NCBI GenBank assembly: GCA_037349315.1 | Contig: JBAIAC010000027.1 | Span: forward strand, 20,376,501 to 20,440,500 | From: Chelydra serpentina | Taxonomy: Eukaryota > Chordata > Testudines > Chelydridae | Length of the DNA stretch: 64,000 nt | Direction: 5' to 3' | Shown: one piece after another, positions 53,860 through 64,000 of the stretch | How positions within the stretch are numbered: the stretch's first letter is position 1 | Layout: every line of letters begins with the position of its first letter | Translations under genes and position numbers: made by a program | The notes under the pieces: generated by a model | What the model saw: the letters and a program-made list of their open reading frames with translations, nothing else | The model's database searches: none | Told to the model about the DNA's origin: nothing

Positions 53860-54240
53860 GGGGAAATTCAGCCCTGGCAGAGGGCCACCCCCAGGCCTAC
53901 ACCTCATTTATGTCCCATTTAAGCGTTGCAAGTGGTGCAGCGCTTAAATGGGACTTAACTGATGCCTAGTTTGTGCTGGTCCTTTGCACAGGGGAAATAC
54001 CACCCTTGTAGAGTAGGGCCCTGATTTAAGAAAGAATTTAAGCACATGCTTAGCGCCGTCCTGAATAGGGCCAGGTTTTCAGAGATCTTTAGGCACCTAA
54101 AGATGCGGATTGGCACCTAGTGAGCTTTTCCTCCGGGTCCAGGTGCCTAGTCCTATGGGAAGCAGCGAGAGTGAGGCACCTAGCTGCTTTTGAAAATTCC
54201 ACCTATCCACCTCTCTAGGTGTCTAAATAGCTTTGCAAAG
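53860..54240. mobile_element. Palindromic MITE remnants
   Basis: The first part centres on a 19-bp inverted repeat, GTCCCATTTAAGCG..., at 53912-53954 with a 5-base loop and one mismatch. The second (54010-54240) has GGGCCCTGATTTAAGAAAG, AAGCACATGCTTAGC and repeated TAGGCACCTA / AGGTGCCTAG motifs. Both resemble old self-complementary MITEs. Confidence 0.55.
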
Positions 54241-55077
54241 CTGGCCCCAAATGCCTGGCTCTGAATCCTGTCTGCCATCAAACCTTACTGAGAAGTGACG
54301 AGCCAAGGACAGTGTAAAAAGATTTCATGAATATTTGTTCCATCAAGTACTTTCATTGCCACAGGAGTATGTGGATTTGGGGTTCCTTTGGTGGTGGTGA
54401 TGGATTTCTTTTGAAAGCCCAAGACCCCCACTGGCAAGTTTATTGGAGCTAAATCCTTAGTGTAGCACAAGTCCGGAGGTATTGTAGCTTGATTCTGTAG
54501 TGAGTCCGGAGGATTAAGTCTGTCTTGGATTTCCATTGGTGAAGCCGACCCACCACTGTAATCTTGAGGAAATTGAAGAATTAAATCCTTGATATCAGAC
54601 TCTGCCTTCAGTACAGCCAGGGTGTTAGCTGGTCAAGCAGCAGGGGACTAGAATCCAGGTCGGGTAGTGAGTGAGATAGCGGTGTACAAAGTGTGTGTGC
54701 AAAGGGGTGGGGCTCTGGTTGGAGCACTGGGGGCAGTTTTCAGTCCTTTATTTCAGGTAGACATGGAAAAAGGTGGCAGGGCTGATCAAAGGTCTCAAGG
54801 GTTGTAACTAGGAAGAGGTTCAGAATATTGTTGTAGTCACAAGAAAATAAGCAAGCGAGAAGACAAGTTCAGAGAGAGAGGATGCCGCAAAACCTGTAAC
54901 AAGAATAACATGCAAACTGAAACTGCACACTGCTCCATTTTCACCGTGACCAAGTGGGAATTTTTGGTGGTAGTTTTTTTTAAGCCTGTGTGTGCCTCGG
55001 TTTCACCCTATATTTTGCATTGCTACCCACCCAGTGGAGGGAAAAGGGATTAAATTTGCTCTCAGGGCAGACGTAGG
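54241..55077. other. Intronic DNA, nothing recognised
   Basis: No exon or repeat family recognised. Confidence 0.4.
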
Positions 55078-55322
55078 GCATGGCTACATTAGAGAGTTTA
55101 ATGTAGCTCTCTAAAGTAGCCACTCTAAGCCAACCCGGAGAGAGCTCAGCTTAAGTACTCCAGCCCCTGCGAGCAGTAGTAGCTATGTTGGCGAGAGAAG
55201 CTCTCCTGCTGTTCACACCAGTGCTTATGTCAGTGTAACTTACGTTGCTCAGGGGGGTGGTTTAGTCACACCTTGAGTGACATTAGTTCTGCCAACATAA
55301 GCTGTAGTGTAGACCTGGCCTC
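55078..55322. mobile_element. Harbinger-like MITE
   Basis: The ends GGGCATGGCTACATTAGAGA and GTAGTGTAGACCTGGCC are imperfect inverted repeats. Internal motifs AGAGAAGCTCTCCTGCTG and AACTTACGTTGCTCAGGGG match the interior of the copy at 30403-30698. Directly abuts the SINE at 55325. Confidence 0.75.
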
Positions 55323-55324
55323 CT

Positions 55325-55506
55325 CGGGGGAGGGATAGCTCAGTGGTTTGAGCATTGGCCTGCTAAACCCAGGGTTGTGAGTTCAATCCTTGAGGGGGCC
55401 GTTTAAGGATCTGGGGCAAAAATTGGGGCTTGGTCCTGCTTTGAGCAGGGGGTTGGACTAGATGACCTCCTACGGTCCCTTCCAACCCTGATATTCTATG
55501 ATTCTA
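55325..55506 (+). mobile_element. tRNA-derived SINE with CR1-like tail, copy 4
   Basis: Full-length layout: GGGGGAGGGATAGCTCAGTG, GAGTTCAATCC B box, GGGGCAAAAATTGGGG linker and the CR1-like tail ending TATTCTATGATTCTA. Among the best-preserved copies in the window. Confidence 0.93.
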
Positions 55507-55789
55507 ACGGATGTAGGTGGTGGGTGTTGCCCACGTGTCTGAGCAGACCGACAGCATCATTTTAAAAAGAGACTGGCTGACTCAGATCAATGGAAAATCC
55601 GAGAGGACAATGGAAAGCCCAGTCAGCAGGCCATTGGCACCTACCAACTACCGACCAGAGGGAGTAGCATTTCCCTGTCTCTCAGCAGGGATGCAGAGCA
55701 GAGACCCCAGCTTGAGAACAAGGGGCTGGTGGGAGGTGGGGGGATAAGTGTAGGCTCTGAAAGAAGCTTGGGGCTCTCTCAGGCCTGGT
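55507..55789. other. Intronic DNA, nothing recognised
   Basis: Short unique-looking stretch between repeats; the 76-codon frame is incidental. Confidence 0.35.
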
Positions 55790-56000
55790 CAATAGTTGGT
55801 TTCACTATGTTGGACAGGGCTGTAAAAACCCCACACTGTTGAGTGGCATAGTTTTAACAGGCCTAAGGCCCCTTATGGACAGTTCTATGTTGATGGAAGA
55901 ATTCTTCCGTTGACTTAGCTACCGCCTCGCAGGGAGGTGGGAGAATCCCTCCCATGCACTGTGCTGCTCTAGCGTTTTAAGTGTAGACAAGCCCTCACCT
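55790..56000. mobile_element. Harbinger-like MITE, partial
   Basis: The right end AAGTGTAGACAAGCCC is a MITE terminus, and the interior GTTGATGGAAGAATTCTTCC is a local palindrome. The left end (GGCCTGGTCAATAGTTGG) is diverged. Confidence 0.55.
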
Positions 56001-56012
56001 GGCAACTGTCTA

Positions 56013-56224
56013 GGCCATGTCTACACTACACTTACGTTGGCAAAATGTATGTTGCTCAGAGGTGTGAAAAAAGCATACCCCTGGGCGACATAAGTTTCAC
56101 CAGTATAAGCACTCGTGCGCAGCTCTATGTTGGTGGCATAGAGCGGCTATACAAGCGATCTTACACTAGCGCAGCTGCATTGGCACAGCTAAGCCGCTGT
56201 AAGTTCGCTAGTGTAGACATGGCC
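56013..56224. mobile_element. Harbinger-like MITE, short complete copy
   Basis: The ends GGCCATGTCTACACTA and TAGTGTAGACATGGCC are perfect 16-bp inverted repeats. Flanks are CTA on the left and TAA on the right, compatible with a changed TTA/TAA duplication. The interior is a shortened version of the 30403-30698 element. Confidence 0.85.
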
Positions 56225-56269
56225 TAAGGAAGGAAGTCAAAGAGAAACAGAGCCTGACAATCAAAGTTC

Positions 56270-56442
56270 ACTACAGCTTGGCTGGTGAACTGTGGCTGGA
56301 CCTGACTGGAATATGCTTTAAGGTCAGGCTTGACAAAGCCCTGGCTGGGATGATCTAGTTGGGGTTGGTCCTGCTTTGAGCAGGGGGTTGGACTAGATGA
56401 CCTCCTGAGGTCCCTTCCAACCCTGAGATTCTATGATTCTAT
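56270..56442 (+). mobile_element. CR1 LINE 3' end
   Basis: GTCAGGCTTGACAAAGCCCT and GGCTGGGATGATCTAGTTGG, followed by GGTCCTGCTTTGAGCAGGGG and the terminal repeat ATTCTATGATTCTATG, are the 3' end of a CR1 element. From about 56359 onward the sequence is shared with the SINE tails, while the tRNA-like head is absent. Confidence 0.85.
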
Positions 56443-59373
56443 GCTTTAACCTTTCTTTCTCTGTGCTAACCTCGGGACTTGTAATGCTATTCCACATGAC
56501 TAATAAATCCTATTCTGTTTGGGGCGTCACTGCAAATATTGGCTGGGGTGCATTAGTCACTGAGCAGTGGACAAGTCTCCACCCGGAGTCTACCTCTGTT
56601 GGACATGCTGAGCAGAGCTCACAGTGTGAAACAGGAGTGCCGGAGCCCAGTTGCTCAGTCTGTGAGGCTGAGTGGCCTACCCTGAAGAAAGAATGAGACC
56701 CCGTGGGTGTCTGGCCCACTAAAGGGGTTTCTTCAACAGACTTCAAAAACTGGAGTGTAGCACAGATCCTGTAGATCTGTGACATCCCTCACACCACCGC
56801 TTTGGTGCTTATGCAGAATAAGAGCACAAGTGGTCACCCCTGAATTTAATGGCAGGTGATTTTAACAGAAATAGCTGGCCTGAAGGAGGCCGGAGAGTCG
56901 GATACAGTTGCAGGATTTTAAAAGGGGCAGAAGAGTTTAATGACCGATAGTAACGTTTGTCGTTACTTGTGTGAAGGTGGGGTAATCTCATGCTTCAGGG
57001 CGTGAGTTGGTCACCACAGACATCAGCAAGGAATTATTCCCCATCGGCAGCATTACAAAAATAGCCAAGTGCATTCTGGCATTGGCCACTGCTGGAGGCA
57101 GGACAGCAGACTGCATGCAAGTAAGCACCCCGCAGTAGCAGTGCCACAGAGAAGCCTGCAATCCTCCTGATCTATCAGAGATCCATTGGTGAAATCTTCT
57201 CTGCTGATACTGTGCAAAGCTCTGAAACAGGTATCTGTATTTGCCCAGTAATGCCCTGCTGACTTCTTTGGATGACAGACTAAGGAGTCAAGGATTGGCT
57301 AATGTGAGTTCCCGGTTAGGCCGTGTCACAGTGCGCCTCTGAAAACAGCATTGGGGTATTTTTTGCCAGTAATTTGATGTGAGTTTTAAAAATACAGGGG
57401 TAGTTGAAACTGGCTCCAGTCAGGAGCTGGGTAACGTGCATTGGGAGGAGCAGCTTAAATTGCTCAACCACAGAGCTGGGTTTGGAAGTAAGTGTATCTG
57501 CAGAGGAAAGTGGCCTAGGTGGCCATGGTGCGGTGATGCGGTTTGCTCAGGTTAAATTCACTCCGTGCGCAAGGCCAGCTCAAGGCATGTGAACCACCTA
57601 AATCCTGCGTAAGCCCAACTTTGCGCAGAGGTGAATCTCACCCACACTGCATGATGAAGGTAGAACAGGAAATAAGATGTTCGCTGTATTAAAAAGGGAC
57701 AAAGAAGAATATGAAAAGTATTCTAATGTCTGTTCTGCACATCCATGGGATGGCCTCACCTTGGGAGCAGCCTTCAGTTTCAGGTCTCTCTTCTCAAAAA
57801 TAGACTCAGGTAATACAGCAAAGAGCGAGAGGGCAACAAATATTATGAGTCACCCAGAAGGTAGGAGGGCTCCATCGGAGGAGGGTTGAAAAGGCCTAGG
57901 ACTATTTTTTGATCTGGAATGGTGAAAAGTGAGACCAGAGATGAGAAAGCATAGAAAGTCATGGACGGATGGTATAGTAATGGCCAGCTGGACTTTCAAT
58001 TTATTCCATCCTATAAAGAGGGGCAAAGAGGGGCACTCATTCAAATTGAGGCAAGAACTGTAAAACTGATCAAAGGAAATATTTAAAAAAATAACGTATA
58101 ATTAACTTGTCAAACTTGCTGCCAAAGGCTATACTTGAGACAAAGATCTCTGTAAGATTCAAGGAAGGTGTTGAACACTCACCTGCCCTTACTAATGGCA
58201 ATCAGAATCTTGTGTGCCTTCCCTTACCCCCTTCTAATCTTGTTGGTGCTCCAGGGGAGGTATGAAGGGTGGGAGAGAGGTGGGAGGGTTCTGGGTGTGT
58301 TTCTTTTCCAGCATTTGTTTTGGCAGCTGCTCCGTGGCCAGAGCTGTCTCTTTTGACCAAGATACTGACGGATCTGCATCAGGGAGAATAAATTCATTGT
58401 AGAGGGAGGTGAACGTTGGGGAGTCTCTGTGCCCCAGGCTTAGGGAGTAAACTGACCTCCAGCTGGGAGCAGGAAGAAATTTCCCCATGTGGTTTGAGTT
58501 GCATAGTTAGATGCATCATAAGGCTTCTCTGCCTTCCTCTGAAGGTGGGCCATTGTCAGACAGGATGTTGAATGGGGTGGCCCAGTGATCTGAGGCTGAG
58601 CCCATACTGCAGTCCTTGAGTTCCTGTAGCATAGGATATCCTCTGCTGTTGGTTTCCTAGGTTATGCTTTCCTGGTTGTTGGTAATTCATGTGCATTGCC
58701 TTCACCCTCGCCGCTGAAGGGAGTGCTACTTACAAAGGTTAGTACTGTACATCATGAGGACCAACACGAACACTTCAGCTAGAGGGAGAGCAGATGTGCC
58801 AAGATAGGAGCAGCTGTTTTGAATTGCTGGAGGGGAAGAGGGGAAGACTGGCAACTCTCTTCAGTGAAGCTGTTTTGCAGCTGTCGCTGCCATTGTCATG
58901 TGAGCCATGGATGTAATTACAGTGTGCGTGGGGGACGAGGGAACCTGCCCGTTTTCCCAGTGGGCAGAGGAGGTCACAGTGTCTCAGCCCTCCCCTCAGC
59001 CAGCGCTTGGTCCAAGGTTATTCCACTGATCTGAGAACAAGCTTCCCCCTCAGCCACCTGACCCTGACCAAGAGCAGGTGTTCAAAAGGCCTCTGAGGCC
59101 TGGCTGGAAATAGGTCAGTGGGGTTGTAAGGGCATTCCCTCCCCCTCCAAGTCACGGCTGTTCTAAATGAGCCAGGCAGGAATGTGTGTCATGTAGCCTG
59201 TTTTCTGTGGTGGAGATTTCACTCCTCATGTTTAGATCCTGCTCCTTTCTATTTTCTGTGCCGACTTTAATCTCTGCTTACTTTGCTGTTTCTCACATTC
59301 CCTTTTTTTAATACTCACACATTTTTCAGAGCACCATCTTTGTCTTCATGCACAATTCTCTTTCCTCTCCGTC
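56443..59373. other. Intronic DNA, no exon recognised
   Basis: About 2.9 kb. Segments near 57550-57650 (AATTCACTCCGTGCGCAAG ... GCGCAGAGGTGAATCTCACC) form an imperfect inverted repeat, perhaps an old MITE. No coding evidence. Confidence 0.4.
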
Positions 59374-59496
59374 TAGGGTGACCAGACAGCAAATGTGAAA
59401 AATTGGGACAGGGGGTGGGGGTAATAGGAGCCTATATAAGAAAGAGACCCCAAAATTGGGACTGTCCCTATGAAATCAGGACATCTGGTCACCCTA
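59374..59496. mobile_element. hAT MITE (TAGGGTGACC ends), copy 3
   Basis: Perfect TAGGGTGACCAGA / TCTGGTCACCCTA ends with identical flanking 8-bp duplications TCTCCGTC (59366-59373 and 59497-59504). The interior is the reverse complement of the copies near 41412-41747 (GGGACTGTCCCTATGAAATC at its right end). Confidence 0.95.
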
Positions 59497-59504
59497 TCTC
59501 CGTC

Positions 59505-59809
59505 GATGATTTGCTGCGTGTATATGTTGACCGTTCCACCTACTTGTCCATAGCTGCACTGGTTTGTGTGGTTGGCAGAAACACACTGACTAGAACTTAC
59601 TGATTCTGAATGGTAGTTTGAGTGGGCTAGTTCAGGACCAGTTGTAATGGACCTCGGCCTGGGCTGTCTGGAGGAGCAAGGCTCTTATTGGAAAAGTAGT
59701 TTTCCATAGCCTTGAAAGAAGGTGTCAGATTACATGTATGATCTCCTGTGCTCAGAAAAACTTGGGCAATCTATATCTAATCCACACCCCTGGTAACATA
59801 ACGTCTCTG
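59505..59809. other. Intronic DNA, nothing recognised
   Basis: No exon or repeat recognised. Confidence 0.35.
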
Positions 59810-59960
59810 AAGGGATTGCTGGTAGTGGGGACTGAACCCAGCACCTCTCGGTCCAAAACCGTGAGCCTCTACTGCTTGAGTTAAAAGATCCACTTCTGTT
59901 AGCCAAGGCTGTACTTTCTGTATGTGGCCCAGTTACCACTAGAGGGGGAAAGAGCAGCAC
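59810..59960 (-). mobile_element. Second tRNA-derived SINE family, copy 1
   Basis: On the minus strand a tRNA-like segment reads TTAACTCAAGCAGTAGAGGC (A-box region) and then GGGTTCAGTCCC (B box). It is a different family from the CR1-tailed SINE, with no recognisable CR1 tail. Confidence 0.65.
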
Positions 59961-60049
59961 ACTGAGTGGGTGTGGGTTACACTCCCACCCCACCCCGGCT
60001 GGGGAAAAACAGCCTGCTCAAATCCCCCTATAGGCCACCACTTACAACA

Positions 60050-60205
60050 TCATGCCCCTGCAGCAGTTGGTGGCAGCAGCAATTATTGAACCTAGGACCT
60101 CTGGATCTAAAACCATGAGCATTTACTAAAAGATCCACCTCTGTTAGCTCACCACTAGTAGCCTCTGTGTGTGACCCAGCCACTAGAGGGAGACAGAGCA
60201 CTGCA
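60050..60205 (-). mobile_element. Second tRNA-derived SINE family, copy 2
   Basis: Same order as the copy at 59810-59960 on the minus strand: an A-box-side stretch with GGTGGATCTTTTAGTAAATG and the B-box-side stretch TCCTAGGTTCAATAATTGC. Flank motifs CCACTAGAGGGAGACAGAGC and CCACTAGAGGGGGAAAGAGC also match between the two copies, so about 150 bp is shared. Confidence 0.6.
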
Positions 60206-60938
60206 CGAGGAAGTGTGTGCTATCCAACACCAGCTCTTTGAATGAAAAGGTCCATGGTCACCAGTGAGTTTCACGGTATAGGATGCGATATGAAGAAAGT
60301 TCAAGGAAACGGAGCCGTGCAGGGCATGTGTGTGTGGAGGGAACAGAGCCAGTAACTTGGTTAGCAATAAGGGGTGGGTGCGTGGATGTAAGTTGCCACG
60401 ACTGAGATTTAGACAAGCCATCACGCAGGGAACACGCCTAGAGGGATTTGTGCTGTGTGTCAGGCTAGTGCATTAGTATAAAATTGCATTGTGTGTATAG
60501 CACTATGAGAAAAACATATTCCAAACAATGCTAATAATCTGACAAAACAGCAAACCCCCAGAGATTCACGCCTCCGCGCTGCAGTATCTGTAATACATGA
60601 GACCATCTCGTCCCCAAGGCTCATACTAACCATCCCCTGCTGGGTGCATTTCGGACATTGCTTCTACCTAGGCTTTCTACATGCTTTGTAGGGTTTTTTG
60701 ACAGAGAGGAGGTGATTAAAAAGATTATTAATGGGGCAAATGGCATGAAAATTAACCTCCTTCTGAAACTAGTTCTGCTGCTAGAATAACCCTTGGATTC
60801 CCCTCTCTGGATATATGGGTTTAGGCCCACGGGATTGGTGCACCGTGACCTCTCGGGTTGTTCAGTCGCTTTTTGTAACTCCAGTCTCTGGCAGTGTCTC
60901 ACCATTATCATTTGTCAAAAAGTAACCCGGGAGTAAGG
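60206..60938. other. Intronic DNA, nothing recognised
   Basis: No exon or repeat family recognised. Confidence 0.35.
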
Positions 60939-60946
60939 ATGCCCTA

Positions 60947-61257
60947 CAGTAGCGTAGCCAGGTCCGGAGCACAGGGGGAGCGTGCTATAAAAAGGCGCCT
61001 CCCCGCTCCCTCTGTACTCACCCACCGGCGCCTCTGGGGGTCTGGTACGGTGTATCGGCAAGAGCCAGCGCTGTGCCGGACCATACCGGCGGTGATTTAA
61101 AGGGCCCAGGGCTCCAGCCGCTGCGGGGAGCCATGGGGAGCAGCGGGCCTTTTAAATCCCTGCCCGAGCCCGGCTCCGGCAGCAGGGCTCGGGCGGCGCC
61201 GCTTCGCTCACAGGGGGAGCAGCCGCTCCCTCTGCTCCCCCCCCGGCTACACTACTG
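60947..61257. mobile_element. hAT MITE (CAGTAGCGTAGCC ends), intact
   Basis: A 311-bp element with ends CAGTAGCGTAGCC and GGCTACACTACTG (one mismatch). It is flanked by identical 8-bp duplications ATGCCCTA (60939-60946 and 61258-61265). GC-rich, with a TATAAAAAGG box-like run near the left end and a TTTAAA/GGGCC inverted pair inside. Non-coding; frames over it are incidental. A truncated relative lies at 42471-42576. Confidence 0.95.
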
Positions 61258-61265
61258 ATGCCCTA

Positions 61266-62549
61266 CACTGCCCGGTTCTTTCTCTTTCATTGCCCGTTAC
61301 GCACCACGGTGGCCTGACAGATTCTGCGGACTCCCCCACGGCCTTCCCAGAGTTGATGTATTTTTATTTTATGATTTGCCCTAGTTTTTGCCATTTGATC
61401 TTTAGATCTCCTCTTGACCCACTACATCTCCGTCATGCAGTTTGCCTGCCCAGCTCTTATGTTTAATTCGATCAGCATTGTGAATGGGAGAGAGACTTTT
61501 TTGCTTTTCTTTGAGAAACTCTGTTGGCCTCAGTAAACTAGCATATTGCCTTTTAATTGTAATGGGTTATTTTCTGTTGTGTTTTTGGTTTGACTCTCTC
61601 GCATAAGAGATTTTAAGCGCCCTCCATGCGGAGAAGTGATATGGATTTTAATTTCTAAACTTTTTTCCCTTTCACAGTGTGTTCTAACTTATTTCCTCAT
61701 GTTTTTTCAAATTCCCTCTCCTTGAAGTTTCCTTTCATCATATAAACCATTCTTGGGTTACCACCCTGAGATATGAATGCTTACACAACCCCACTGTGTG
61801 TCCTTTCCAGGCCTTTAGAATCCTTTGCTATGTACCCTGCCATCAGTGGTTTGGGCTTCTTCGCAATAGTATTGCATTGTTGATGTGATCTCATGAGAGC
61901 TCCCTTAGCCAGCCATTCATATGAAGCATCCTATGTGCTAGCCACCCCTTTGAGCCCCTGGAAATGAAAGGGTGGCTGAGGAATAAATCAGCAGCCCACA
62001 TCCGAGCAGGCTGGAATATGAATTCAGATGTTCTCTCCGATGTACTCTGTGGGGCTCCCCAAAGGGGACTAAATCATAGCATCTGAGTTAAGGATTCTAT
62101 AAGGTTTGATTTCTGTATTGGGGAGTGCACGGGAGAAAGAACCACCTGTGGAAACAGGCTGTCTCATCTGTTTGAGTGTTCCTATCCCATTGGCAAGGAC
62201 ATTTCCATCAGTACTCCAATTATGGGGGGGAAAGTAGGGGCCCCTGAATGTCAAGTGGCGTGTTTTAAACGGCAGTGAGCAATAATTGGGCCATGTGACA
62301 GAAGTGAGGTGGCCCCTAGCAGTAGAAAGGGGCCCAGCCCTCGCAACTCCTAGCCGTAATTTGAGCACTGGTTCCCGTACATCCCTCCCAAACTCATTTG
62401 GGCATAAAGATAACAAATCTTTCTTTAGGTCATCATTTTGGAAAGTCTTTATCACCAGCACCCCAGAGGGAGAGCAGAGCACAGTTCAGAAGGCCGAGAT
62501 GCACTTTACAATCTGCGGAGTGCAGATGGCTGCACTCCGCAGCACAGTA
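61266..62549. other. Intronic DNA, no exon recognised
   Basis: About 1.3 kb with no recognisable repeat. Near 62505-62545, GCGGAGTGCAGATGGCTGCA and CTGCACTCCGC form an inverted repeat just before the CR1 copy. The 137-codon antisense frame at 62069-62482 has no domain. Confidence 0.4.
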
Positions 62550-64000
62550 TGGGGAGGAGATGACCAGCCCTCTGCGGAGAAAGAAGTAGTTCGGGACTAT
62601 TTAGAAAAGCTGGACGAACACAAGTCCATGGGGCCGGATGCACTGCATCCGAGGGTGCTAAAGGAGTTGGCGGATGTGATTACAGAGCCATTGGCCATTA
62701 TCTTTGACAAATCATGGCAATCGGGGGAGGTCCCGGATGACTGGAAAAAAGCTAATGTAGTGCCCATCTTTAAAAAAGGGAAGAAGGAAGATCCGGGGAA
62801 CTACAGGCCAGTCAGTCTCACCTCAATCCCTGGAAAAATCATGGAACAGGTCCTCAAGGAATCAATTTTGAACCACTTAAAGGAGGGGAAAGTGATCAGG
62901 AACAGTCAGCATGGATTCACCAAGGGCAAGTCATGCCTGACTAACCTAATTGCCTTCTATGATGAGATAACTGGCTCTGTGGATGAGGGGAAAGCAGTGG
63001 ATGTGCTATTTCTTGACTTTAGCAAAGCTTTTGATACAGTCTCGCACAGCGTTCTTGCCAGCAAGTTAAAGAAGTATGGGCTGGATGAATGGACGGTAAG
63101 GTGGATAGAAAACTGGCTGGATGGTCGTGCTCAACGGGTAGTGATCAATGGCTCCATGTCTAGTTGGCAGCCGGTATCAAGTGGAGTGCCCCAAGGGTCG
63201 GTGCTGGGGCCGGTTTTGTTCAAGATCTTCATCAACGACCTGGAGGATGGTGTGGACTGCACCCTTAGCAAGTTTGCAGATGACACTAAACTGGGAGGAG
63301 TGGTTGATACGCTGGAGGGTAGGGATAGGATACAGAGGGACCTAGACAAATTAGAGGATTGGGCCAAAAGAAATCTGATGAGGTTCAACAAGGACAAGTG
63401 CAGAGTCCTGCACTTAGGACGGAAGAATCCCATGCACTGCTACAGACTAGGGACCGAATGGCTGGGCAGCAGTTCTGCAGAAAAGGACCTAGGGGTTACA
63501 GTGGACGAAAAGCTGAATATGAGTCAACAGTGTGCCCTTGTTGCCAAGAAGGCTAACGGCATTTTGGGCTGTATAAGTAGGGGCATTTCCAGCAGATCGA
63601 GGGACGTGATTATTCCCCTCTATTCGGCACTGGTGAGGCCTCATTTGGAGTACTGTGTTCAGTTTTGGGCCCCACACTACAAGAAGGATGTGGATAAATT
63701 GGAAAGAGTCCAACGGAGGGCAACAAAAATGATTAGGGGGCTGGAGCACATGACTTATGAGGAGAGGCTGAGGGAACTGAGATTGTTTAGCCTGCAGAAG
63801 AGAAGAGTGAGGGGGGATTTGATAGCTGCTTTCAACTACCTAAAAGGGGGTTCCAAAGAGGATGGATCTAGACTGTTCTCAGTGGTAGAAGATGACAGAA
63901 CAAGGAGTAATGGTCTCAAGTTGCAGAGGGGGAGGTTTAGGTTGGATATTAGGAAAAACTTTTTCACTAGTAGGGTGGTGAAGCACTGGAATGGGTTACC
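62550..64000 (+). mobile_element. CR1 LINE, 5'-truncated, runs off the window
   Basis: The left limit is approximate: similarity to CR1 begins around 62550. The element contains the reverse transcriptase ORF described separately and continues past the window end, so its 3' untranslated region and flanking duplication are not visible. It is on the same strand as HIP1 and GC-richer than the CR1 copy at 37128. Confidence 0.92.
62571..64000 (+). CDS. CR1 reverse transcriptase (ORF2), partial, uninterrupted
   Basis: This ORF copies CR1 RNA into DNA at the target site. I read one frame without a stop from at least 62571 to 64000, more than 470 codons, with codon starts at positions divisible by three. 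Motifs in order: [80 protein letters not shown], then the catalytic FADD at 63273-63284, [11 protein letters not shown] and [11 protein letters not shown]. The catalytic aspartates (LDFSKAFD and FADD) are present. The N-terminal apurinic-like endonuclease is missing because of 5' truncation. There is no natural start; it is open at both ends of what is visible. Confidence 0.93.

Larger units (their letters stand above)
14815..64000 (+). other. HIP1: HIP1 intron 1 (inferred, runs past the window)
   Basis: After the donor at 14815 I found no sequence matching the next HIP1 coding segment, which begins around TVSINKAINTQ in mammals. The remaining 49 kb is repeat-rich and lacks other host exons. 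The first intron of HIP1 is very long in mammals, so the intron is probably not finished here. This is inference; an unannotated non-coding gene inside the intron is possible. Confidence 0.7.

Overview
The window looks like nuclear DNA from a sauropsid, most likely a cryptodiran turtle. That inference rests on repeats: several copies of a tRNA-derived SINE with a CR1-like 3' tail, CR1 LINEs, Penelope-like element (PLE) pieces, and many short hAT and PIF/Harbinger-like non-autonomous DNA transposons of kinds I associate with turtle genomes. No species can be named from this sequence alone.

Only one host gene is supported: exon 1 of HIP1 (huntingtin-interacting protein 1), plus strand, ATG at 14689 and splice donor at 14815. 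It sits at the 3' end of a CpG-rich, TATA-less promoter with at least eight CCAAT boxes on both strands and GC boxes (about 14100-14688). Everything from 14815 to 64000 appears to lie in the first HIP1 intron, which is very long in other vertebrates; no second exon was found. The 14 kb upstream is intergenic, and I see no other host gene there.

Layout. 1-13420: intergenic DNA with SINEs, a hAT nested inside another hAT (5767-7954) and a hAT MITE (12544-12750). 13424-14110: a minisatellite with 157-bp higher-order structure. 14100-14814: HIP1 promoter and exon 1. 14830-15990: a G-rich minisatellite just inside the intron. 16000-62500: intron filled with layered transposons, including PLE 3' ends with hammerhead-ribozyme-like cores, a PLE GIY-YIG endonuclease fragment, many MITEs with intact target-site duplications, two degraded CR1 3' ends, a palindromic TA-flanked element (45001-45828) and a three-level nest (34499-36352). 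About 62550-64000: a CR1 reverse transcriptase that stays open for 476 codons to the window edge.

The most interesting signals are the repeated hammerhead-like cores of two stem II types in PLE-derived repeats, the hAT whose long inverted repeats carry a second, antisense copy of the transposase end, and the apparently young CR1 at the right edge. Most predicted reading frames on both strands are chance or repeat-derived; the longest (antisense, 14500-16101) is the minisatellite read in reverse.
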